DNA from: Flaviaestuariibacter sp.
Lineage (GTDB): Bacteria > Bacteroidota > Bacteroidia > Chitinophagales > Chitinophagaceae
NCBI GenBank assembly: GCA_025963645.1
Contig: JAOQAI010000013.1
Coordinates: 298,318 to 362,317, forward strand
Length of the DNA stretch: 64,000 bases
Direction of reading: 5' to 3'
The position numbers were made by a program, and so were the translations under genes. Of this stretch, positions 9,719 through 19,090 are shown one piece after another. Position 1 is the stretch's first letter. Each line of letters starts with the position of its first letter. Under the pieces are notes generated by a model. That model was not told the DNA's origin. It saw only the letters and a list, made by a program, of their open reading frames with translations, and searched no databases.

Positions 9719-10123
9719 TTAAAAATCGCCGGGACCTAATTTGCGCCGGCCGGATTTTATTTCCGAAGCCCGCTTCTTATTTTGCAAACGGGCTTCCTTC
9801 ACTCCTTTGGGTGTCTTGGTCGCCAGCCGCATCTTTTTCTTCTTTAATGCCGCTTCCACGAGTTCTTCAATTTTACGAATCGCTTCTTCCCTGTTTTGTA
9901 GTTGTGTGCGGTAGATCTGTGCCTTCACCCATAGTTCTCCTGCGCTATTGATGCGGTTCGCTAATTTTTCCAATACCACTGGTTTCTGAACATCGCTAAG
10001 TACTTGCGAGGTTTCAATCGGAAAGTAGGCGATCACGGCGGTTTCCACCTTGTTCACATTTTGTCCGCCCTTGCCGCCGCTTCGGGTGGTTTGCAATCGT
10101 ATCTCTGAAGAAAGATTCAACAT
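9719..10123 (-). CDS. arfB: ArfB-type peptidyl-tRNA hydrolase (ribosome rescue)
   Basis: A 134-residue release-factor-like protein. The catalytic GGQ motif is at residues 19-21 in RSGGKGGQNVNK, and the basic C-terminal tail (KKKKMRLATK to RRKLGPGDF) is the part that enters the empty mRNA channel of stalled ribosomes in ArfB/YaeJ. There is no stop-codon recognition domain, which separates it from RF1/RF2. It is divergent from dtd across 79 bp. Confidence 0.88.
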   Translation of the reverse strand: MLNLSSEIRLQTTRSGGKGGQNVNKVETAVIAYFPIETSQVLSDVQKPVVLEKLANRINSAGELWVKAQIYRTQLQNREEAIRKIEELVEAALKKKKMRLATKTPKGVKEARLQNKKRASEIKSGRRKLGPGDF

Positions 10124-10202
10124 TTCATATTTTCAAAAATCAAAATTGAAGATTTAAATCGCAAAAAACCTAATCTTGGCTTTTTAAATCCTGAAATCTT
10201 TT

Positions 10203-10655
10203 ATGCGTGCCGTTATCCAAAGAGTTTCTGCAGCCAGTGTTGCCGTTGAGGGTTCCGTTGTCGGGCAAATAGGTGTTGGGTTGCTGGTGCTTGTTGGAGT
10301 GGAAGATGCCGATACCGGTGAGGACCGGACCTGGCTTAGCAACAAGATCATCAACCTGCGCATCTTCAACGATAGCGATGGTACCATGAACCGCTCACTG
10401 GTAGATGTTGGAGGCGATATACTGCTGGTGAGTCAATTTACCTTGCATGCTTCCACTAAGAAGGGCAATCGTCCGAGCTATATCCGTGCTTCAAAGCCAG
10501 AAGTGGCTATGCCAATGTATGAAGCGATGATCCGGCAACTGGAGACGGATATCGGAAAAAAGATCCAGACCGGTGTTTTTGGTGCGGATATGAAAGTATC
10601 ACTTCTTAATGACGGACCGGTAACAATAGTGATTGATACAAAAGCCAAAGAGTGA
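10203..10655 (+). CDS. dtd: D-aminoacyl-tRNA deacylase
   Basis: A 150-residue protein matching Dtd along its length, from MRAVIQRVS to the C-terminus. The two active-site motifs are present: SQFTL at residues 77-81 and the Gly-cisPro motif GPVT at 138-141. It hydrolyses D-amino acids wrongly charged on tRNA. Its stop overlaps the start of the globin gene (TGATG), so the two are cotranslated. Confidence 0.95.
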   Translation: MRAVIQRVSAASVAVEGSVVGQIGVGLLVLVGVEDADTGEDRTWLSNKIINLRIFNDSDGTMNRSLVDVGGDILLVSQFTLHASTKKGNRPSYIRASKPEVAMPMYEAMIRQLETDIGKKIQTGVFGADMKVSLLNDGPVTIVIDTKAKE

Positions 10656-11038
10656 TGCGTGATATAGAAAGCAGGGAAGATATTGAAGCAGTGCTGAAAG
10701 CTTTTTACACAAAGGCTTTTCTTGACCGGGAGATCGGGTTCTTTTTTACAGAAATCATTCCGATCCATTTGGAAACGCACCTGCCACAGATTGCCAGCTT
10801 TTGGGAGACGGTTCTGTTCGCTACCAAAGGCTATCACAAAGATGTAATGGCGGTGCATCGCCATATTCATCATCTTTCCGCCATAACAAAAGCGCATCTT
10901 GACCAATGGGTGTTGCTGATGATTGCCACAATTGACGAACACTTTAGCGGCACCAAAGCCGAACTGATGAAACAGCGGGCACGCTCCATTGCCACTATGA
11001 TGAATATCAAGCTAAATCATGAAGGCATAGAGCGCTGA
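10655..11038 (+). CDS. Group III truncated haemoglobin
   Basis: A 127-residue globin. The helix pattern, the FW pair at residues 49-50 and the histidine-rich segment GYHKDVMAVHRH followed by HLDQW match the group III truncated haemoglobins. These small cytosolic haem proteins bind O2 or NO; the exact role in this host is not known. The ATG at 10655 is preferred to a GTG three bases earlier because it gives the TGATG coupling to dtd. Confidence 0.85.
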   Translation: MRDIESREDIEAVLKAFYTKAFLDREIGFFFTEIIPIHLETHLPQIASFWETVLFATKGYHKDVMAVHRHIHHLSAITKAHLDQWVLLMIATIDEHFSGTKAELMKQRARSIATMMNIKLNHEGIER

Positions 11039-11086
11039 TAACACTAAAAATTAGTGCAATTCGGCTAATTCTCTTTAATTCGTGCT

Positions 11087-11413
11087 ATGACACTACAACA
11101 GGCCCAGCAACAGGTAGATGAATGGATAAAAACTACGGGTGTCCGTTATTTCAGTGAGTTGACCAATATGGCGATTCTTACGGAAGAAGTCGGAGAGGTT
11201 GCCCGTCTTATGAGCCGCGCCTATGGCGACCAGTCATTCAAGGGATCGGATAAGGGAAAAGAGCTGAGCGATGAGTTAGCCGATGTGTTGTGGGTGCTGA
11301 TCGCTATTGCCAATCAAACGGGTGTTGACTTAACCGAGGCGCTGCAAAAGAATTTCGAGAAGAAGACAGGAAGGGATGGAGAGCGACATAAGGGAAATGA
11401 AAAACTGTCGTAG
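11087..11413 (+). CDS. MazG-like nucleotide pyrophosphohydrolase
   Basis: A 108-residue all-alpha NTP pyrophosphohydrolase. The metal-binding motifs EEVGEVAR and ELADVLW have the E-x-x-E plus E-x-x-D layout of the MazG/iMazG group. Single-domain members hydrolyse non-canonical or surplus nucleoside triphosphates. It follows the globin gene by 48 bp in the same direction and may belong to the same transcript. Confidence 0.88.
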   Translation: MTLQQAQQQVDEWIKTTGVRYFSELTNMAILTEEVGEVARLMSRAYGDQSFKGSDKGKELSDELADVLWVLIAIANQTGVDLTEALQKNFEKKTGRDGERHKGNEKLS

Positions 11414-11744
11414 CAATACGCCGGCGTGTTCAACCCCTAAAATCATAAAAGCCTCATCGTAGAAACGAGAGGCTGTACATTAGGACTATAAGATCCCTTT
11501 GTTATGGCAAGTTTAAATAATATGAGTAAGAAAAAAAACGCCCCGCCAGGAATGACAGGGCTTCACCCTTAACCATACGAAACCAAGTTCTTATAAGCAA
11601 AAAGACAATGTCTTTTTAGTAGTTGTTTTAGTTTTGAATACGGTGTAAAAATACATGGCGAAAAGGAGCCAGGCAAATGTCAATCGTTGAAGGCGGTACA
11701 ATTGTCGGTCAAAGCTGATAATAGGCCTTATGAAGCGAAAACCA
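11414..11744. other. Intergenic region with imperfect hairpins
   Basis: No convincing gene. At about 11541-11562 there is an imperfect hairpin (GCCCCGCCA against TGACAGGGC, 7 of 9 paired) after a run of eight A. At 11599-11617 a second weak hairpin (AAAAAGAC, loop AAT, GTCTTTTT) could act as a terminator between the convergent MazG-like and histidine kinase genes. A structured RNA cannot be excluded. Confidence 0.4.
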
Positions 11745-13913
11745 TTAGGCTACAAGGCTTAGAAGTTGCTTTGCCTCCACCACCGCCTGCTCGCAAACGG
11801 TTTTCACTTCTTCAAAGTCTTCTTCAAAATGTCCGTCGGCAGCACCGCTTACGGCTTCCATTTCCATACGGTGCAGGTTCGGGTTTAGCCTGTCTGTGAG
11901 TCCTAAATAAGCCACCGAGCTTTTCATGCCATGCGCAATGCTTTTTATCTGTTGCCTGTTTTTTGCCTGCACGGCTTCATGCAATAAGTTGATCTCTTCC
12001 GGTACCTGCACAATGAACTGGCGGATAATGGCATTCTCAAATTCTGTATCGCCAAGGGATAATTCTTTTAAATAATTAAGACTGATCACTTGAGCCCCTG
12101 CAGCTATTTCTTCCGCCGGACCGCAATAGGATTGAAGGATGGCATATAGTTCGGCCTCTTTCACCGGCTTCGAAATATAATCGGTCATGCCATAGCTCAG
12201 GCAGCGCTCTTTTTCGCCGCTCATGGCGTGGGCGGTCATGGCGATGATCGGTACCTCCAGTTGCAACTCATTCCGAATGACCTGTGTAGCTGCATAGCCA
12301 TCCATCTCCGGCATTTGAATATCCATTAAGATGGCGGTAAAGCTTTCTTTGCGTAAAATATCAATGGCTTCCATGCCATTATTTACCAGGATAAAGTCCA
12401 TTTGCCATTGCTTCATCAGGTGACGTATCAACTGCTGGTTCATCAGGTTGTCTTCTGCAATAAGCACCCGGATATTTTGAATTGGATTTTGAATCTGTTC
12501 AGTGGTTAATGTAAAAGTTTCGGCATAATCATACACCGGCTTAAACGGCATAGTGATGATGAACTCGGAGCCTTTACCGATCTCGCTTTTTACCTCTATG
12601 GTTCCGCCCTGCAGGTCAACCAATTGTTTCACAATCGCCAATCCCAAACCGGTGCCGCCAAAGCGCCGCGTGGTTTCGGCCTCGGCTTGCTGAAACCGGT
12701 CAAATACGGATTTAATCTTATCAGGCGCTATACCAACCCCCGAGTCCTTAATACTGAATTGCAGTTCCAGTGAATCGTTTTCCTGCTTCACCGGGAAGAC
12801 ATTCATATGTACAAACCCCTTCTCGGTAAACTTAACGGCGTTGCTAAGCAGGTTGATCAGGATTTGTGTTAATCGAACAGGGTCGCCACTTAAGGTATCA
12901 TGTAGAGATGGGTCCACTGAGATATTAAAGAGCAGTCCTTTTTGTGCTGCTTTGTCCTGGAACATCACCTTTACAGAACTGACCAATCCGTTCAAGCTGA
13001 AGGGCGCTTTCTCTATTTGCATCATACCCGCTTCTATCTTAGAAAGATCCAGGATATCATTGATCAGTGTCAGCAAATTCTGGCTGGAAGAGTAGATGTA
13101 ATCTACATATTGTTGCTGTTGGGGGCTTAGGTCGGAACGTTTAAGAAGATTAGTAAAACCTAGGATGGCATTCATTGGCGTACGGATCTCGTGGCTCATG
13201 TTCGCCAGGAATTGTTCCTTGATAAAAGCGCCTTCCTTAATGCGTTTCTCCGACTCATTCAGCATCACTATCATGCGCTCTTGCTGGCGGCCTTTATTTA
13301 CGATATACAGAAACGCCAGGATGCAGGCAATGCTGGCAATGACGGCTAGCCCAAATCCTAACAAGCGGGCCCGGGTACCGTTTTTAGAAACGGCACTGAT
13401 GACATTATTTAGTTGCGCCTGGCGGATATCATCCAATTTGCCAACTACAGTAATAAGGCTGTCACGTATGGTTTTACCACGGTTAGTGTTGACGAGCCGT
13501 TCGCCGGCTTCTTTGCCATTGCTGCGATAGGCGGCGATGACACTATAACTAAAGTCGATCTTATTCTGCACCAGGAAATCCAGTTCAGCCAATTCGTCTT
13601 TAATAGCCGTGTCCGCCAATGCTTTATTAAGATTGTGAACCTGCCGCTGAATATTTTGGATTTTAGAATCCACTTCTGCCAGGTGGATGGAATCGTTGGT
13701 GATGATGGCGCCGCGTATATCGCTTTCCACGGTCAAGACATCCGATTGTAGCTGCCGCAAATTGTTTTGAATGCGCACTTCATCCAGCAAGCGGCTGTTA
13801 CCGGCAATTAAGCGGTTAATATTTTGCCCTGAAATAAATTGAATGAAAACGATCAGCAAAACGCCGAATATGAAGAGCCACAACGCCAGATATTTCATTT
13901 TCCCAGTCCTCAT
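11745..13913 (-). CDS. Hybrid histidine kinase (CHASE3-HisKA-HATPase-REC-Hpt)
   Basis: A 722-residue membrane sensor. TM1 is at residues 8-27, a helical extracytoplasmic CHASE3-like sensor at ~30-180, and TM2 at ~184-206. HisKA follows with phospho-acceptor His241 (SHEIRTP), then HATPase with N-box NLLSNAVKF, G1 DSGVGI and G2 GGTGLGLA. A receiver domain has Asp531 (LMDIQMPEMDG), and a C-terminal Hpt domain has His661 (IAHGMKSS). The phosphorelay can pass to a separate regulator; none is encoded next to it except the LytTR regulator 470 bp upstream on the same strand. MKYLALW at residue 6 is an alternative start. Confidence 0.92.
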   Translation of the reverse strand: MRTGKMKYLALWLFIFGVLLIVFIQFISGQNINRLIAGNSRLLDEVRIQNNLRQLQSDVLTVESDIRGAIITNDSIHLAEVDSKIQNIQRQVHNLNKALADTAIKDELAELDFLVQNKIDFSYSVIAAYRSNGKEAGERLVNTNRGKTIRDSLITVVGKLDDIRQAQLNNVISAVSKNGTRARLLGFGLAVIASIACILAFLYIVNKGRQQERMIVMLNESEKRIKEGAFIKEQFLANMSHEIRTPMNAILGFTNLLKRSDLSPQQQQYVDYIYSSSQNLLTLINDILDLSKIEAGMMQIEKAPFSLNGLVSSVKVMFQDKAAQKGLLFNISVDPSLHDTLSGDPVRLTQILINLLSNAVKFTEKGFVHMNVFPVKQENDSLELQFSIKDSGVGIAPDKIKSVFDRFQQAEAETTRRFGGTGLGLAIVKQLVDLQGGTIEVKSEIGKGSEFIITMPFKPVYDYAETFTLTTEQIQNPIQNIRVLIAEDNLMNQQLIRHLMKQWQMDFILVNNGMEAIDILRKESFTAILMDIQMPEMDGYAATQVIRNELQLEVPIIAMTAHAMSGEKERCLSYGMTDYISKPVKEAELYAILQSYCGPAEEIAAGAQVISLNYLKELSLGDTEFENAIIRQFIVQVPEEINLLHEAVQAKNRQQIKSIAHGMKSSVAYLGLTDRLNPNLHRMEMEAVSGAADGHFEEDFEEVKTVCEQAVVEAKQLLSLVA

Positions 13914-13954
13914 GAAGAGAACTAAAATTACAGAATTCTTGGATTAATTGGCTT

Positions 13955-14143
13955 TTACTTCAGCGCCTTATGGTACTTTTTATAAAAAATCCAGAATAGA
14001 ATAATGCTGACAATCAATCCGATAGCAGAAAAAAGAAGAATAGAGAACCGTTTATTCGAAAAAGCTTCCTCCAGCAGGAAGTATTCAAACGCTATGAGCG
14101 CTGCTATGCAAATGAGGAATAATATGGTCGTTCTTTTTGTCAT
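13955..14143 (-). CDS. Small two-helix membrane protein
   Basis: A 62-residue ORF (MTKRTTILFL to YHKALK) with two hydrophobic helices, about residues 6-24 and 34-54, and a basic C-terminus. It lies between the hybrid kinase and the LytTR gene on their strand. The ATG at 14143 places a short basic N-terminus before the first helix. No family recognised. Real coding is likely but not proven. Confidence 0.5.
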   Translation of the reverse strand: MTKRTTILFLICIAALIAFEYFLLEEAFSNKRFSILLFSAIGLIVSIILFWIFYKKYHKALK

Positions 14144-14341
14144 AAAAACAGTCAACACTGTAAAGGCAGTGAGGTCTGCGATAAATAGTTGGCAGCTAAT
14201 TGTAGCTTAAAAAACGAAACAAGTAGATTGGTTGCGACCCCTTCCAAAGTAATTAATACGGGGCTTAACCGGATCAATTACAGGCGACGGTCAAATCTAC
14301 TACTCCGGCCAAGGACAGGAAACACATTTAGACGGCACATA

Positions 14342-14360
14342 GAAAAGCTTCGGCGAAGCG
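14342..14360 (-). terminator. Probable terminator of the LytTR gene
   Basis: Read on the minus strand, GCTTC-GCC-GAAGC is followed by TTTTCT, 20 bp past the stop of the LytTR regulator gene. The short stem makes this a moderate call. Confidence 0.45.
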
Positions 14361-14380
14361 GGAAAATCAGCAGTCAGGTT

Positions 14381-15076
14381 TTACAGAAGGTTCAAGCGTT
14401 TATTCAAAGCGGTACGATAGGTGTCCGCGACCGGTATGCTGGCCTTATTAATAGAAATAACGCCTTCCTGTATAAAATCGATTTTACTGAGTGAAACGAT
14501 ATAGCTGCGGTGCACACGAATGAACTTGGTAGAAGGCAATTTTTCTTCAATTGATTTAAGAGTAGCATGAAGCACATGAAATTTTTGAGCGGTATGCACT
14601 TTCACATAATCACCCATGGCTTCGAGGTAAAGAATATCATCAACATTGATACGCTTCAGGATGCCGTTGTCCTTTACAAAAACAAACTCCTGTTCTTCCA
14701 CCTTCACTTCTTCCTTATCGCTCGCCTGTGCTTCATTCGCTCTTTCCACGGCTTGTAAAAAGCGGGCAGGAGATACGGGTTTGATCAGGTAATCTATAAC
14801 ATTCAACTCAAATGCCTCTACGGCATAATCTTTTTTCGCGGTGGTGAAAATGATCAAAGGACTCTTATGTCCAAGGTTCTTGGTAAGCTCCAGCCCGGTC
14901 ATACCGGGCATTTCTATATCCAGGAAAATAAGGTCAATCGGCTGTGCATTTATCAGGTGATAAGCTTCCATGGCATCTTCGCATTCCTTCACCAGCTCCA
15001 GGTCTTTCACTTGACCTACCAACTGCTTCATTGCCATGCGGGCCATCTTATTATCGTCTACTATTAAACACTTCAT
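14381..15076 (-). CDS. LytTR-family response regulator
   Basis: A 231-residue regulator. The receiver domain (residues 1-~118) has the acidic pair D7-D8, phospho-acceptor Asp53 (FLDIEMPG) and the conserved KP (IKPVSP). A LytTR DNA-binding domain (~130-231) has the hallmark ILYLEAMGDYVKVHT and FIRVHRSYIV. In Bacteroidota such regulators pair with small membrane kinases of the 5TM/LytS type; none is adjacent, so its kinase is encoded elsewhere or it may receive signals from the nearby hybrid kinase. Confidence 0.92.
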   Translation of the reverse strand: MKCLIVDDNKMARMAMKQLVGQVKDLELVKECEDAMEAYHLINAQPIDLIFLDIEMPGMTGLELTKNLGHKSPLIIFTTAKKDYAVEAFELNVIDYLIKPVSPARFLQAVERANEAQASDKEEVKVEEQEFVFVKDNGILKRINVDDILYLEAMGDYVKVHTAQKFHVLHATLKSIEEKLPSTKFIRVHRSYIVSLSKIDFIQEGVISINKASIPVADTYRTALNKRLNLL

Positions 15077-15241
15077 GGTTCGGGGGTATGAACAAATTTA
15101 GATAGTTCGGCTTAAATAACAGCACCAAATAAGTATTTGGCTAAGGCTTATCCTAAAAACAGCTGTTTACTACAATTGCCACCGATAGTTCGGGTAATCC
15201 TTTTACTATCGACGGCGATTGTTTTTTTAAGAGTGGTCTTC

Positions 15242-18200
15242 TTATTTTACGCCAATTACGGGCAGTGCTTTTTGACGGATGGCTTCATTGAAGGCTGGTA
15301 TGTCCGTTTTCTTGATACTTTCCAATTTTGCCAGTTCCGCATTTATCTGTGCAGACAGATCGGCGTACACTTCCTGTGCCTGCTTGCTCGGTGCAAAATT
15401 GCCGCTGTTTGCCACATCAAATACACCGGATAATTTATCATTCAGCCGGATCGGGTAGTTCAATACATCCTGTCCGCTCTTCGCTTTGGTTTGATAAAGC
15501 GTTTCTTCAATAGCCGTCAGGCGCTTGTTAATGCTGTCTCCCATGGCCTTTACGTCCTTCGGCATATCCTTTCCTTGCAAGCCGGCAAAGGTGTTGATCT
15601 GCGTACGCAGCGCCCGGATATCCTTGATTGCTTTTTGCGTTTCATTGAACTTGTCCTGCACTGTTTTCAGGAAGGTGAATTGCTGCTCGTATTCGGCTCC
15701 CGTTGTTTTATAATTCGGATCGGCTTTCACGGTAAAAGGTGCTTCCACCGAATCTTTGCCCACTTTTATTCTTGCGAAATAAGATCCCGGAGGCGCCAGT
15801 ATGCCACCCGGGTTGCCGTTCCAGAGGATCATGCTTTCAATCGTCTCTGATGCCGGGTAGAGCAGGTTCCAGCTAAACGCGTTCATACCTTTCACCACAT
15901 CCATCTTTGCGTTCGCTTCCTTGGCATCGGTTGTAAAGATCTTAATCGTTTTACGGTTCTTATCCAGTATGGTGATAGCGGCTTTCGTTGAGTCGGTCAC
16001 GTCTTTCACATAGTAGTTCAGCACGACTCCCGGCATGGGATTAGCACCCATATTGGCCGTGCTGCCACCACCAAAGCGTCCGCCGCTACCGGCAGGCATA
16101 CGATAGGCTGTATTCACATCAAACAGGTGAATATTTTTGGCAGTGATTGCGGCATTCGATTGCTGCAAAACACCCAGGTCGTCAATTGCATAAATAGCCC
16201 GACCCTGCGTGGCTACAATAAGATCGTTTTCTTTAATTGTTAGATCAGTGATCGGCACTTCCGGCAGGTTTTGCTGGAACGGCTTCCAATTGGCGCCGTC
16301 ATCAAAAGAGATGTACATGCCGTACTCCGTACCGGCATACAGCAGCCCGGGACGTTTTTGATCGGCACGCACCACCCGTGTAAAATGCATCTTATCAATA
16401 CCGTTGGTTATCAGCTTCCAGCTCTTGCCGTAGTCTTCCGTTTTGTAGATATACGGCGTATAGTCATCCGACTTGTACCGGGTGCCTACAAAGTACGCGG
16501 CGCCTTTTTTAAAGGGATCGGTTTCTACCGTATTCCACATCATCCATTTTGGTACGCCGGCTGGTGTCACGTTCTCCCAGTTCTTACCACCGTTACGGCT
16601 CACTGAGATAATACCGTCATCACTACCGGTCCACAACAGGTCTTTTTCCTGTGCCGATTCCGTGGCCGTAAAGATGGTGCTGTAATATTCTACCGAGGTA
16701 TTGTCTTTGGTGATCGGACCACCGCTGGAGGCTTGCTTGCTCTTGTCATTCGTAGTCAGGTCCGGAGATATCTGTTCCCAGGAAGCGCCTTCGTTTTCGG
16801 TGGCAAAAAGCGCATTGCCCGCGGTGTACAAGCGCTTAGGATTGTGCGGCGAAAAGAAGATCGGGAAGTTCCACTGGAAGCGGTATTTCAGAACATCTGC
16901 ACCGGCGCCCATCGGGTTATCGGGCCATACGGAGATGGCGCGGTTCTCACCAGTTTTGTGATCAAGGCGGGATAGGTAACCGCCATAGTTGCCACCGTAA
17001 ACGATATCCGGGTTGGCAGGGTCGGCCACTACGTAGCCACTTTCCGCACCGGCAGTGGTTTCCCAATCACGCTCCGTAATGCCGGCCCCGGTGGTGCGGC
17101 TCTTGATGCGGAACGTGGAGTTGTCCTGCTGTGCACCGAGGATGCGATAAGGGAACGAGTTATCGGTGGAGATGCGATAGATCTGCGAGGTCGGCTGGTT
17201 CATCATCGTGCTCCAGTTGTTGCCACCGTCAAAGGATACCTGGGCGCCGCCGTCATCGGCTACGATCATGCGGTTGCCATCTTCAGGATCTATCCAGAGA
17301 TCGTGGTGATCGCCGTGTGGTGTGTTAATGGATTGAAACGTTCTGCCACCATCGCGGCTGCGCATAAAGCCCACGTTTGGCGCATACACCGTGTTCTCAT
17401 TTTTGGGGTCAACAAATACCTTGGTATAATACCAGGCACGCTGGCGGATATTGTTGTCGTTAGAGGTCAGCGTCCAGGTTTCGCCGCCATCGGGAGATAC
17501 ATACATGCCACCCGCTGCGTTCTCCATCATCGCATATACCTTATCGGGGTTGGACTGGGAAACCGCTACCGCCGTAATGCCCCACACGCCTTTCGGCAAG
17601 CCTTTCTTCGCCGAGATATTGCTCCAGGTTTCGCCGCCGTCGATGCTTTTCCAGATGCCGCTGCCTTCGCCGCCGCTTTCCATGCTATACGGTGTACGAA
17701 GCACTCTCCATGTTCCTGCATACAGCACCGAAGGATTGCCCGGTTCCATCACCAGGTCCGAAGCGCCGGTTTGATTATTCACATACAAAGTGCGTTTCCA
17801 GGTCTTACCGCCATCGGTGGTTTTATATACGCCGCGGGTCTCGTTCGGTCCGAAAGTATGTCCCAGCACTGCCGCCCACACGGTGTTCGGGTCGCGTGGA
17901 TGGATGACCATGCGGATGATATGGCGGCCGTCTTTCAGACCTATATTCTTCCAGGTGCGGCCGGCATCCTCGCTGCGCCAGGCGCCTTGCAGGCCTTCGC
18001 TCATATTGCCCCGCAGGGTGTTCTCGCCTTCGCCCACATACAGGATGTTCTCATCGGAAGGGGCTACGGCCACGGCACCAATGGTGCTGCCAAAGTATTT
18101 GTCAGAAATGTTCTTCCAGTTGCTGCCGCCGTCGGTGGTCTTCCATACGCCGCCGCCGGTAGCGCCAAAGTAGAAGGTGTTTTTGTTCTTGTAGCTACCT

Positions 18201-18358
18201 GCCACGGCTGCCGAACGTCCACCGCGGAACGGGCCAACCAGGCGGTATTTTACTTTTGAAAAGAGTACGGAATCGGCAGTTGCTTCCAGGGTCTTCTTTT
18301 TGGCTTGGGCTGCAGCAAACAGCGGTAAGATAGCTAAGCAAAGGAGCAAGTTTCTCAT
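15242..18358 (-). CDS. VPS10/BNR-repeat beta-propeller exported protein
   Basis: A 1038-residue protein with signal peptide (MRNLLLCLAILPLFAAAQA). Multiple Asp-box/BNR motifs of the form S/T-x-D-G-G-x-T-W (TTDGGKTW, SIDGGETW, SRDGGRTF, SPDGGETW) build two sortilin-like propellers up to about residue 720. A helical C-terminal part follows. Proteins of this kind are often annotated as glycosyl hydrolases or VPS10 proteins in Bacteroidota, but no enzymatic activity is shown by the sequence. Likely periplasmic or surface-exposed. No type IX sorting tail is visible. Confidence 0.85.
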   Translation of the reverse strand: MRNLLLCLAILPLFAAAQAKKKTLEATADSVLFSKVKYRLVGPFRGGRSAAVAGSYKNKNTFYFGATGGGVWKTTDGGSNWKNISDKYFGSTIGAVAVAPSDENILYVGEGENTLRGNMSEGLQGAWRSEDAGRTWKNIGLKDGRHIIRMVIHPRDPNTVWAAVLGHTFGPNETRGVYKTTDGGKTWKRTLYVNNQTGASDLVMEPGNPSVLYAGTWRVLRTPYSMESGGEGSGIWKSIDGGETWSNISAKKGLPKGVWGITAVAVSQSNPDKVYAMMENAAGGMYVSPDGGETWTLTSNDNNIRQRAWYYTKVFVDPKNENTVYAPNVGFMRSRDGGRTFQSINTPHGDHHDLWIDPEDGNRMIVADDGGAQVSFDGGNNWSTMMNQPTSQIYRISTDNSFPYRILGAQQDNSTFRIKSRTTGAGITERDWETTAGAESGYVVADPANPDIVYGGNYGGYLSRLDHKTGENRAISVWPDNPMGAGADVLKYRFQWNFPIFFSPHNPKRLYTAGNALFATENEGASWEQISPDLTTNDKSKQASSGGPITKDNTSVEYYSTIFTATESAQEKDLLWTGSDDGIISVSRNGGKNWENVTPAGVPKWMMWNTVETDPFKKGAAYFVGTRYKSDDYTPYIYKTEDYGKSWKLITNGIDKMHFTRVVRADQKRPGLLYAGTEYGMYISFDDGANWKPFQQNLPEVPITDLTIKENDLIVATQGRAIYAIDDLGVLQQSNAAITAKNIHLFDVNTAYRMPAGSGGRFGGGSTANMGANPMPGVVLNYYVKDVTDSTKAAITILDKNRKTIKIFTTDAKEANAKMDVVKGMNAFSWNLLYPASETIESMILWNGNPGGILAPPGSYFARIKVGKDSVEAPFTVKADPNYKTTGAEYEQQFTFLKTVQDKFNETQKAIKDIRALRTQINTFAGLQGKDMPKDVKAMGDSINKRLTAIEETLYQTKAKSGQDVLNYPIRLNDKLSGVFDVANSGNFAPSKQAQEVYADLSAQINAELAKLESIKKTDIPAFNEAIRQKALPVIGVK

Positions 18359-18522
18359 GTTGCGTGTGGTTATTGTGAAAATTGATTGCTGAAAGTAAGA
18401 CGGAATTGATTAGGTTGGTAAGATAGGAAAGGAAGGGATTGGAGCAAAACCGTATTTTAAGAATTCTTATCACTGTAAGGAATAAAAAATTAGGCGTTTG
18501 GTTGAACAATAAAAAATAAATT

Positions 18523-18540
18523 CGTTATAAATCTATAACG
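18523..18540. promoter_or_regulatory. Palindromic operator of the RelB/RelE-type locus
   Basis: A perfect inverted repeat, CGTTATA-AATC-TATAACG, ending 2 bp before the antitoxin ATG. Antitoxins of this class commonly repress their own operon by binding such palindromes. The site is seen; its use is inferred. Confidence 0.6.
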
Positions 18541-18542
18541 TT

Positions 18543-18740
18543 ATGAAAGGTGTGAATTATGTTACCGATGCGAACAACCGAAAAGTGGCTGTACAGATAG
18601 ATTTAAAACTGCTGGAAAATTACAATGAAGAAATGGAAGACCTGATTGATGGCATTATTGCCGAATCCAGAAAAGAAGAAGAGCGTAAGCCACTGGATGA
18701 AGTCATAAAAAGACTTAAAAAAAGCGGTAGGATTAAATGA
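18543..18740 (+). CDS. RelB/Phd-like antitoxin
   Basis: A 65-residue acidic/basic protein (MKGVNYVTDANNRKVAVQID) with a short N-terminal beta-alpha part like the antitoxins paired with ParE/RelE toxins in Bacteroidota, and a charged helical C-terminus that would wrap the toxin. Its TGA overlaps the toxin ATG (ATGA). A palindrome just upstream is a likely autoregulatory operator. The partner toxin has an internal stop, so the antitoxin may now be an orphan. Confidence 0.75.
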   Translation: MKGVNYVTDANNRKVAVQIDLKLLENYNEEMEDLIDGIIAESRKEEERKPLDEVIKRLKKSGRIK

Positions 18741-19003
18741 AACGCTACACGGTAATTGTTACTCAAACAGCTGAAAAGGAATTGCACCGGCTTCCGCTGC
18801 GAATAATAGAAAAGGTGGTGACTGTTCTCAAACTTTAGGAAGACAATCCTCGTCCGACGGGTTGTAAAAAATTGAAAGGGTATAAGAATCTGTGGCGGGT
18901 TAGAATAGGCGATTACCGGATTATCTATGCCATAGAGGATATTATTTTGTTGGTAGATGTGCGGGAAATTGGCCACCGAAAAGATATTTACGACCAATTC
19001 TAA
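18737..19003 (+). pseudogene. RelE/ParE-family toxin with internal amber codon
   Basis: An 88-codon frame that reads as a typical RelE/ParE toxin: MKRYTVIVTQTAEKELHRLP at the start and GYKNLWRVRIGDYRIIYAIE, then DVREIGHRKDIY near the end. A single TAG at 18836-18838 (codon 34) interrupts it where the family has a helix followed by NPRP. Both halves are in one frame with no other damage. It overlaps the antitoxin stop. The simplest reading is a recent nonsense mutation that disarmed the toxin; suppression of the stop is possible but unsupported. Confidence 0.85.
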
Positions 19004-19025
19004 GTTCACGGCAATGGTGTCCGTC

Positions 19026-19090
19026 TGCCGATGCGTCCCACGCTGGTGTACTATATTATTTGGGCGTAATGTGGAGACACATCGGGGAAG
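19026..19090. repeat. REP-like palindrome A
   Basis: An imperfect inverted repeat. The left arm CCGATGCGTCCCACGC and the right arm, whose complement begins CCGATGTGTCTCCAC, match the arms of two similar elements at 25353 and 26967. It lies 23 bp past the toxin pseudogene, and its right arm runs into a truncated ORF. This is the left border of the RHS region. These elements are probably mobilised by the RAYT at 27079. Confidence 0.75.

Noticed and set aside
11541..11617. Possible structured RNA or riboswitch
   Set aside because: Only weak hairpins are visible and no known RNA family could be recognised; kept as an intergenic note.
17303..18259. Long plus-strand ORF of 318 codons
   Set aside because: It is the antisense shadow of the VPS10/BNR gene, whose repeated Asp-box codons keep the opposite frame open.
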